Positions 58,206 through 64,000 of a stretch of 64,000 nucleotides of DNA are shown here, piece after piece; position 1 is the first letter of the stretch, and each line of letters starts with the position of its first letter. The notes under the pieces are model-generated. The model did not search any database. It was not told the DNA's origin and saw only the letters and a program-made list of their open reading frames with translations. The translations under genes and the position numbers were made by a program. Origin of the DNA: Clostridium tepidum (GTDB lineage: Bacteria > Bacillota > Clostridia > Clostridiales > Clostridiaceae); the NCBI RefSeq assembly GCF_002008345.1, contig NZ_MRAE01000008.1, positions 38,718-102,717 on the forward strand, in the 5' to 3' direction.

Positions 58206-59234
58206 ATGCTTAAGAAAATGATATTTAATGAAAATGGTCAACGAGGAACAGAATCGATGATAAATGGGAATACCACAAATTTAAGAGAGTGGAACAGAAT
58301 AAAATATAGTTGGGCTAGGGATTTTTATAGAACAATGCTGAATAATTTTTGGATACCAGAAGAAATATCACTAAATGAGGATGTTAAACAGTTTCCATAT
58401 TTAACAGATGGAGAAAGAAATGCTTTTGATAAAATTATTTCATTTTTAAATTTTCTTGATTCTATACAAAGTGAAAATCTTCCTAATTTATCAAGGTATA
58501 TTACAGCAGCAGAGGTCTCTTCTCTTTTAAATATTCAAACATTTCAAGAAGAAATACATGCTCAAAGTTATTCATATATACTTGATACGGTTACTAATCC
58601 AATCACGAGAGACAAAATATATGATCAATGGAGAGAAGATGAACACCTTCTTACAAGAAATAAATTTATAGCAGGTATTTATGAAAAATTTAATAAGGAG
58701 CCTGAAATACATAATTTTTTAAGAGTAATTATGGCAAACTATATATTAGAAGGGATTTATTTTTATTCTGGTTTTAGTTTTTTTTATACTTTGGCTAGAC
58801 AAGGAAAAATGACTGCAACTAGTACAATATTTAAATATATAAATAGAGATGAAGTTACACATCTTGTTCTTTTTCAAAATATTATTAAGGAGCTAAAAAA
58901 AGAAAATGAAAATATTTTTACAAAAGAATTAGAAGAAGAATTTAGAGAAATGATGAAAAATGGAGTAGAACATGAAATACAATGGGGACAATATGTTACC
59001 AATAATGAGATATTAGGACTTAATGATGAATTTATAGATAGATACATTAAATATCTTTCTAATCTAAGATTAACAGCTATAGGATTAAAACCATTATATC
59101 CAGAAATCCACAAGCATCCTATGGAATGGATTGATAGTTTTTCAAAATTAAATAACACAAAAACTGATTTTTTTGAAGCAAAAGTTACAAATTATACAAA
59201 AGCAGCAGCTTTTGATTTTGATGATCTTGATTAA
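58206..59234 (+). CDS. nrdB: Ribonucleoside-diphosphate reductase, beta subunit (class Ia)
   Basis: This is the radical-generating ferritin-like subunit. E115, H118 and the radical tyrosine Y122 (EEIHAQSY) fall at the same numbers as in E. coli NrdB, and further diiron ligands lie in DEVTHLVLFQN. At 342 residues it is normal length. The ATG at 58206 follows AGGGGAAATAAGAATA. It ends with an acidic tail (FDFDDLD) for docking with the alpha subunit. Confidence 0.94.
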   Translation: MLKKMIFNENGQRGTESMINGNTTNLREWNRIKYSWARDFYRTMLNNFWIPEEISLNEDVKQFPYLTDGERNAFDKIISFLNFLDSIQSENLPNLSRYITAAEVSSLLNIQTFQEEIHAQSYSYILDTVTNPITRDKIYDQWREDEHLLTRNKFIAGIYEKFNKEPEIHNFLRVIMANYILEGIYFYSGFSFFYTLARQGKMTATSTIFKYINRDEVTHLVLFQNIIKELKKENENIFTKELEEEFREMMKNGVEHEIQWGQYVTNNEILGLNDEFIDRYIKYLSNLRLTAIGLKPLYPEIHKHPMEWIDSFSKLNNTKTDFFEAKVTNYTKAAAFDFDDLD

Positions 59235-59282
59235 AAATAAAGATATAAAGATATAAAGATAGAGGGATGTCGTATTAAAAAA

Positions 59283-59347
59283 CTTATATACACTATATTG
59301 CTTTATAAATTTAAAGTTAACATAATATAGTGTAAGATTTGTTTTTA
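59283..59347 (+). terminator. Terminator after nrdB
   Basis: CTTATATACACTATATT pairs with AATATAGTGTAAG around an AT-rich loop and is followed by TTTGTTTTT. Confidence 0.7.
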
Positions 59348-59542
59348 GTGCGATAGTCCTTTATTTTTATATAATTTTATTCTATTAATATCTACTTTAA
59401 TATCTTCACATTTTTAAAAGTAGAAGTAAGGATAGGATACATACCTGAATAACCGTTTTAAGCTTTATTTAAGATAAAAGTGATAATGAGTTAAGATTAT
59501 ATTAATATAATTGCTTTATATTAATAATTTAGGAGGATGAAT

Positions 59543-60343
59543 ATGAAAGAAAGCGGTTTTACAGGTTTTCAGCTAAAAATAATAGGATTAATTTTGATGA
59601 TATTTGATCACATTTATGAAATGTTTGCATTTACAAATAATATACCTTTACCATTTAAATGGGTAGGAAGAATAGTGGCCCCAATATTTATATTTATGGC
59701 AGTTGAAGGATTTGTTCATACAAAAAATAGAAAGAAATATGCCGGAAGACTTTATATAGGAGGAGTATTAATGAATTTAGGAAATTTATTAATACAAAAA
59801 TATTTTCAAAGAACAGATTCTTTTGGACTAATGAATAATATATTTGCTACACTTTTTATGATTGTTATATACTTATCTATTGTAGAATATTTAGGAAAAG
59901 CAATGAAAGAAAAAAATACCTTAAGAATTTTTAAGGGAATAATATTATTTATATTGCCTATAGTTATAGGAACTATAATTCTTATGAATATTGAAATTCC
60001 AGGTATGAGGTATGTTTTTTTTGTAATTCCTACACCTATATTGGTAGAAGGAGGACCTGTATTTATATTACTTGGAATAATAATGTATTTATTTAGAGAC
60101 AAAAAGAAAGTGCTTATTATAATATATTCAATTTTAAGTATTGTTATTATGTTAACAGGAGGAGATACCTCTATACACGGATTTCTATTTAGCAATTATC
60201 AATGGATGATGATTTTTGCAGTTCCTTTATTATATTTATATAATGGTAAAAAGGGAAGAGGTATGAAATATCTTTTTTATGTATTTTATCCAGCACATAT
60301 ATATATTTTCTATATAATTTCTGTTTATATTATGAAAAAATAA
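59543..60343 (+). CDS. TraX-family membrane protein (putative acyltransferase)
   Basis: The 266-residue protein has about eight hydrophobic segments and the TraX features FTGFQLKIIGLILMIFDHI and RIVAPIFIFMAVEGF. The F-plasmid TraX acetylates pilin; the chromosomal clostridial homologues are not characterised. The start is ATG 59543, six bases after AGGAGG; the ATG at 59537 directly abuts that site. No conjugation genes are nearby, so a role in modifying an envelope component is more likely, by inference. Confidence 0.88.
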   Translation: MKESGFTGFQLKIIGLILMIFDHIYEMFAFTNNIPLPFKWVGRIVAPIFIFMAVEGFVHTKNRKKYAGRLYIGGVLMNLGNLLIQKYFQRTDSFGLMNNIFATLFMIVIYLSIVEYLGKAMKEKNTLRIFKGIILFILPIVIGTIILMNIEIPGMRYVFFVIPTPILVEGGPVFILLGIIMYLFRDKKKVLIIIYSILSIVIMLTGGDTSIHGFLFSNYQWMMIFAVPLLYLYNGKKGRGMKYLFYVFYPAHIYIFYIISVYIMKK

Positions 60344-60402
60344 ATGTATAAAAATATCTATAATTAAGTTATGATAAAAAATAAAGATTAAAAATATAAG
60401 AG

Positions 60403-60446
60403 CTATAAAATTAAGGATAATAACTTAGTTTTATAGTTTTTTATAT
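60403..60446 (+). terminator. Terminator after the traX-like gene
   Basis: CTATAAAATTAAG pairs perfectly (one G-U) with CTTAGTTTTATAG and is followed by TTTTTTATATTTTT. The remainder up to 60674 is AT-rich. Confidence 0.85.
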
Positions 60447-60674
60447 TTTTACCTATTAAATATTTTAATTATTTTGTTATATGGTATAATTTAAACATAA
60501 TTTTAATAAATAATAAGTGAACTTAGTTTAATTTAGCTTCTTATTTAATTATGGGAATTTAATGGCTTTACAAATATTAGATCTATATTATAAAATAGAA
60601 AGTATTAGAATTATAAAGTATATACTAATATGGTGGGCTTTATATTTTTATATAATTTATGGGAGAGTGATAAA

Positions 60675-61691
60675 TTGAATAGAAAAGTTTTATCTTTTAT
60701 TATAATGTTAACTTTAATTTGGGGTACAAGTAGTAACATTTTAGCTGCGCCAACTACTAAAGATTCAGGTGAATTAAGTGAAACTAGAAATCAAAAACAA
60801 GAAATAGAGCAAAAAATTAATAAAATGGATAAAGAAATTGACAGTATAATAAAGGAAATTGATAATAATAAGCAATGCATGAATAAAATCAATAAGGATG
60901 TTAAAGAAACAGAAGATAAATTAAACAAGATAAAAAACAATGTAAAAGAGAAAGAAGAGTTGTTTGGGAAAAGAGTAAGAGCTATGTATATAAGTGGTGG
61001 AGGTAGCTATTTAGATACAATTTTAGCTTCTAAAAGCTTAAGTGATTTTATGTCAAGAATAGATACAGTTTCAAAAATAATGAAATTTGATAAAGATGTT
61101 GTTACTAAATTAAAGGCAGAAAAAGAAACTATAGCAAAAGAAAAAGAAAATTTAGATAAGGAAAAGGATAAATTAGCTATTCTAAAGAAAAATAATGAGG
61201 TTACTTTATCAAGAATGAACAATAGTATAGCAGAAGAGAAAAAAGCTCTTAGTAAGTTAACAGAAAGAGAAAATCAAATAGTAGCTAGTGAAGCTGCAAA
61301 AGCTAAAGAAGCTGAAGAAAAGCGTAAAAAAGCTAAAGAGATAGCATTAGCTAAAGAAAGTAGTTCTAATGAAGGTACGTTATCTCGTGGTGATTCAAAT
61401 TTTGGTTCATGTTCAAAGGTATTAGTAGTTGAAGCAACTGCTTATGCTGGAGATGGTAACACTGCTTCAGGAGATAAGCCTGTTAGAAATCCTAATGGAT
61501 ATAGTACCATAGCTGTAGATCCTAGAGTTATACCTTGGGGGGCTAGAGTGTATGTAGAAGGTTATGGATATGCTATTGCTCATGATACTGGTGGCGCTAT
61601 TAAGGGAAATAGAATAGATTTATTTATGAACTCAGAAGCTGAATGTAATAGCTGGGGAAGAAGAACGGTAAAAGTTTATATATTAGGATAG
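60675..61691 (+). CDS. Secreted coiled-coil protein with C-terminal 3D domain
   Basis: The 338-residue protein has a signal peptide (NRKVLSFIIMLTLIWGTSSNILAAP), a long coiled coil (about 35-245, rich in Lys and Glu, similar to the PcsB/CwlO type N-terminal regions), and a 3D domain at the C-terminus with VVEATAYAG, TIAVDPRVIPWGARVYV, AHDTGGAIKGNRIDLF and YILG. Three conserved aspartates mark this MltA-like double-psi-barrel, thought to cut peptidoglycan. The start is TTG 60675 behind GGGAGAGTGATAAA; an ATG at 60630 would bury the signal peptide. Confidence 0.87.
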   Translation: MNRKVLSFIIMLTLIWGTSSNILAAPTTKDSGELSETRNQKQEIEQKINKMDKEIDSIIKEIDNNKQCMNKINKDVKETEDKLNKIKNNVKEKEELFGKRVRAMYISGGGSYLDTILASKSLSDFMSRIDTVSKIMKFDKDVVTKLKAEKETIAKEKENLDKEKDKLAILKKNNEVTLSRMNNSIAEEKKALSKLTERENQIVASEAAKAKEAEEKRKKAKEIALAKESSSNEGTLSRGDSNFGSCSKVLVVEATAYAGDGNTASGDKPVRNPNGYSTIAVDPRVIPWGARVYVEGYGYAIAHDTGGAIKGNRIDLFMNSEAECNSWGRRTVKVYILG

Positions 61692-61828
61692 TAAGATATT
61701 TACAAAATAATAACAACACTTGCCAAAAAATATTTTATTGATAGTAGTAGGATATACGATTAAAATAATGTTGTTTTAGAGTTGAATTTTAAAAATAAAT
61801 ATTATTATAAAATAAAAATATTTTATAG

Positions 61829-61884
61829 GAAGATACCTTTTAGATTATGTTTGTAAAAATATATTTTATTAGGCATCTTCTTTC
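61829..61884 (+). terminator. Weak terminator-like hairpin before the glutaminase gene
   Basis: GAAGATACCT pairs with AGGCATCTTC (one mismatch) and is followed by TTTCTATTTT. The rest of 61692-62052 holds only AT-rich sequence. Confidence 0.5.
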
Positions 61885-62052
61885 TATTTTAAGATTATAT
61901 AAAAAAATGTATTAAAATAAAACTAAAGATATTTTAATATATTCTTTAAAAATATATATTAAAAATTTTTATTATATAAGCAAAATAGGGGTAAAAAATT
62001 ATATGAGAAATGCATAATAGATATATATTATTGTAAAGGCGGGGAGAAATAT

Positions 62053-62970
62053 ATGAATAAACTACTTAAAACTATTATAAAAAACAATAAGAAATGGATA
62101 GATGAAGGCACAGTAGCTTCATATATTCCTGAACTTTCTAAAATGAATAAAAACTTATTAGGTATTTCTGTATGTACTTTAGAAGGAGAGGAATATTGTG
62201 AAGGAGACGCTGAGGTTAAATTTACAATTCAAAGTATATCAAAAATAGTAACTTTAATGCTAGCTATAATAGACAAGGGAGAGGAATATGTATTTTCAAG
62301 AGTAGGAATGGAACCTACAGAAACAGCTTTTAATTCTATAGTGAATTTAGAAGTGAAAAAATCTCAAAAACCTATAAATCCAATGATAAATGCGGGAGCT
62401 ATAGTTGTAGCTTCTATGATAGATGGAAAAGATTCTGATGAAAAGTTTCAAAGAATTTTAAATTTTACTAGAAAAATAAGTGGTAATAATAATATTGATA
62501 TAAATTTAAATGTGTATAAATCTGAAAAAGAAACAGGACACAGAAATAGAGCACTTGCTTATTTTATGAAAAGTACAGGAGCTCTTGAGGGAAATGTAGA
62601 AGAGATTTTGGATGTATATTTTAAACAATGTTCTATAGAAATTACTTGCAAAGAATTAGCTAGAATAGGAGTAATGTTGGCTAATGATGGTGTATCTCCG
62701 TATACTGGGGAGAGAATAATCCCAAGATATATAGCTAGGATTGTAAAAACCATAATGGTAACTTGTGGAATGTATGATGCATCGGGAAATTTTGCTGTGC
62801 ATATTGGAATACCTGCTAAAAGTGGTGTTGGTGGTGGTATACTTGCTTGTGCTCCAAAAAGAATGGGGATAGGTGTTTTAGGTACAGCTTTAGATGAAAA
62901 AGGTAATAGTATAGCAGGTATTAAGATATTAGAAGAACTTTCAAAACAATTAGATTTAAGTATTTTTTAA
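62053..62970 (+). CDS. glsA: Glutaminase (serine-dependent beta-lactamase fold)
   Basis: The enzyme hydrolyses glutamine to glutamate and ammonia. The 305-residue protein has the S61-x-x-K64 catalytic pair (QSISK), NPMINAGAI and KSGVGGGI, all family signatures. The ATG follows GGCGGGGAGAAATAT. The last codons and the stop lie inside a 37-base palindrome. Ammonia released could help in acid resistance, as known for E. coli GlsA, but that is only by analogy. Confidence 0.94.
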   Translation: MNKLLKTIIKNNKKWIDEGTVASYIPELSKMNKNLLGISVCTLEGEEYCEGDAEVKFTIQSISKIVTLMLAIIDKGEEYVFSRVGMEPTETAFNSIVNLEVKKSQKPINPMINAGAIVVASMIDGKDSDEKFQRILNFTRKISGNNNIDINLNVYKSEKETGHRNRALAYFMKSTGALEGNVEEILDVYFKQCSIEITCKELARIGVMLANDGVSPYTGERIIPRYIARIVKTIMVTCGMYDASGNFAVHIGIPAKSGVGGGILACAPKRMGIGVLGTALDEKGNSIAGIKILEELSKQLDLSIF

Positions 62971-62986
62971 AAATACTTAAATCTAA
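62950..62986. repeat. Perfect palindrome covering the end of glsA
   Basis: TTAGATTTAAGTATTTTT and AAAAATACTTAAATCTAA are exact complements with a single base between; the stop codon sits at the centre. There is no T tract after it. It may end transcription or stabilise the message. From 62987 to 63242 nothing further is seen. Confidence 0.6.
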
Positions 62987-63242
62987 AGTGAATACAAAAA
63001 TAAAATATTAATTTTAAAATTTCTATATATATTTATACAAAATTCTTAACAGACTGAATTTATTAATTTTATACTTAATGAGTATATATTCTTAAGTATG
63101 TTAACTTACAATTGATAAGTATAACTAAAAGCTTAAATATTTTTAATAATTCACCTATCTTCATATTAATTTACTTACAATTAACTAATAAAAGCAACAT
63201 GAGTTATAAGTTTATTACGTATTTATAATATATTTAAGTATA

Positions 63243-63884
63243 TTAATTTATAGCATTTTTAGGGCAACTCTTTATGCATTTTCCACATTGAATACAATCT
63301 GAATGTTCAATTGGATTTCCTTTATACTTATAAGGAACTATTCCCATAGGACAAGCTGTTTTACATATCTTACAATAAACACAATTCGAAGATACAATTA
63401 ATTTTTTTCTATTTTTTTTAAATAAAGATATCATAGAAGCAATAGTTCCCATAGGGCAGAAATTGCACCAAGTTCTATTATTATATAAGAAACTTAATAT
63501 AATACCTATAAAAGTTGTAATTACCACCATTCTATAAAAAATCAAACCTATACCCATAGGATTTCCCCAATTTTTATATATTCCATTTCCAAACATATAA
63601 AACATAAATACAATAACAGATATTCTGAAAAATTTAGATTTAAAAAAATTGGGAACTTTATTTTTTCCGCTGAAGTTAATTAAAATATTATCAAAAAAAC
63701 TACCTCTTGGACATATATTTCCGCACCAAAATCTTCCTTTACCTAAAAGTGCTAAGAAAATAGGGCCGATCATACAAAAAACAGCTGTTAAGGCTATTTT
63801 AGCATTAAACATACCTGCTATTATAAAAAATATAAGAATAATATAACTATATCTTTTAAAAAAAATTAAAAAATAGGATTTCAT
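63243..63884 (-). CDS. Membrane-bound 4Fe-4S protein of the NapH/NosR/CcoG-like type
   Basis: The 213-residue protein has four or five hydrophobic segments with cysteine motifs between them (WCGNICPRGSF, WCNFCPMGT), and two C-terminal 4Fe-4S motifs (CVYCKICKTACPMG, CIQCGKCIKSCPKNA). Such proteins move electrons between quinone-level or ferredoxin donors and periplasmic or membrane partners. The exact partner is unknown. The ATG follows GAGGTGATTAA. A CsoR-family-type operator overlies its promoter, suggesting control by copper, persulfide or a similar signal. Confidence 0.85.
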   Translation of the reverse strand: MKSYFLIFFKRYSYIILIFFIIAGMFNAKIALTAVFCMIGPIFLALLGKGRFWCGNICPRGSFFDNILINFSGKNKVPNFFKSKFFRISVIVFMFYMFGNGIYKNWGNPMGIGLIFYRMVVITTFIGIILSFLYNNRTWCNFCPMGTIASMISLFKKNRKKLIVSSNCVYCKICKTACPMGIVPYKYKGNPIEHSDCIQCGKCIKSCPKNAIN

Positions 63885-63896
63885 TTAATCACCTCA

Positions 63897-63937
63897 TAAA
63901 ATCTTTATATACCCGTATGGGGTATATAAAGATTTTA
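63897..63937. promoter_or_regulatory. CsoR-family-like operator
   Basis: The core ATACCC-GTATG-GGGTAT (63909-63925) lies inside a larger dyad: TAAAATCTTTATATACCC (63897-63914) and GGGGTATATAAAGATTTTA (63919-63937). C-tract, short spacer and G-tract flanked by AT is the pattern of CsoR/CstR/RcnR-type operators. Confidence 0.65.
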
Positions 63938-63960
63938 ATATATTAAAAAAACTATGTCAA
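63932..63960 (-). promoter_or_regulatory. Promoter of the 4Fe-4S protein gene
   Basis: On the minus strand TTGACA (63960-63955), 17 bases, TAAAAT (63937-63932). The operator covers the region from the -10 box across the start point, so a bound repressor would block initiation. Confidence 0.75.
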
Positions 63961-64000
63961 TAAAATATATTAATAAAATAAATTAAATATAACATAGTAT

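Overview
The window comes from a very AT-rich, Gram-positive, low-GC anaerobe. Strong AGGAGG ribosome-binding sites, TTG/GTG starts, a flavodiiron protein, a thioredoxin-type ArsC, a LicT/PTS N-acetylglucosamine locus and secreted chitin-directed proteins all point to Clostridium. The gene set fits the proteolytic C. botulinum / C. sporogenes group best; this is an inference, since no rRNA or typing gene is present.

Layout. 1-4.1 kb: riboflavin operon ribD-ribE-ribBA-ribH (any FMN riboswitch lies left of the window). 4.3-7.7 kb: reverse-strand TauE/SafE permease and lipoteichoic-acid-synthase-type sulfatase, then a small membrane protein. 8-9.4 kb: rlmD, whose 3' end is the insertion site of a 19.55-kb genomic island (about 9332-28889). 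The island holds a Xre regulator, a type I restriction-modification operon (hsdM-hsdS-unknown ORF-hsdR), a Gabija-like pair (OLD nuclease plus UvrD helicase), an IS21-type istA/istB pair, the C-terminal remnant of a large serine recombinase, and an arsenic operon (arsR-arsD-arsA-DUF2703-acr3-arsC). The displaced original end of rlmD lies at 28882-28920. Joining the two outer flanks restores an intact rlmD end; joining the two inner ends gives a 10-bp inverted repeat exactly centred on a CA dinucleotide. That fits a serine-recombinase attP.

29-46.8 kb: flavodiiron protein, cupin protein, MATE exporter, then an amino-sugar utilisation cluster: PTS IIBC and IIA, each with its own antiterminator/terminator leader, a LicT-type antiterminator, a GntR/UTRA regulator, nagA and nagB. 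Next to it are a GH18 chitinase and a second secreted protein carrying the same chitin-binding-like module, convergently arranged. Together they make a chitin-to-fructose-6-phosphate route.

46.8-64 kb: pyrR behind its own PyrR-binding attenuator, the preT-preA pyrimidine reductase pair behind a leader with an intrinsic terminator, dinB, a two-gene operon of secreted wall hydrolases (the second apparently starting at AUU), queH, class Ia ribonucleotide reductase nrdA/nrdB, a TraX-like protein, a 3D-domain wall protein, glutaminase, and a membrane 4Fe-4S protein whose promoter is overlaid by a CsoR-family-like operator.

The most interesting material is the island (precise att reconstruction, stacked defence systems with an unassigned 188-aa protein inside the RM operon, crippled recombinase), the AUU start, the metal/sulfur-type operator, the uncharacterised secreted chitin-associated protein, and the preT leader.
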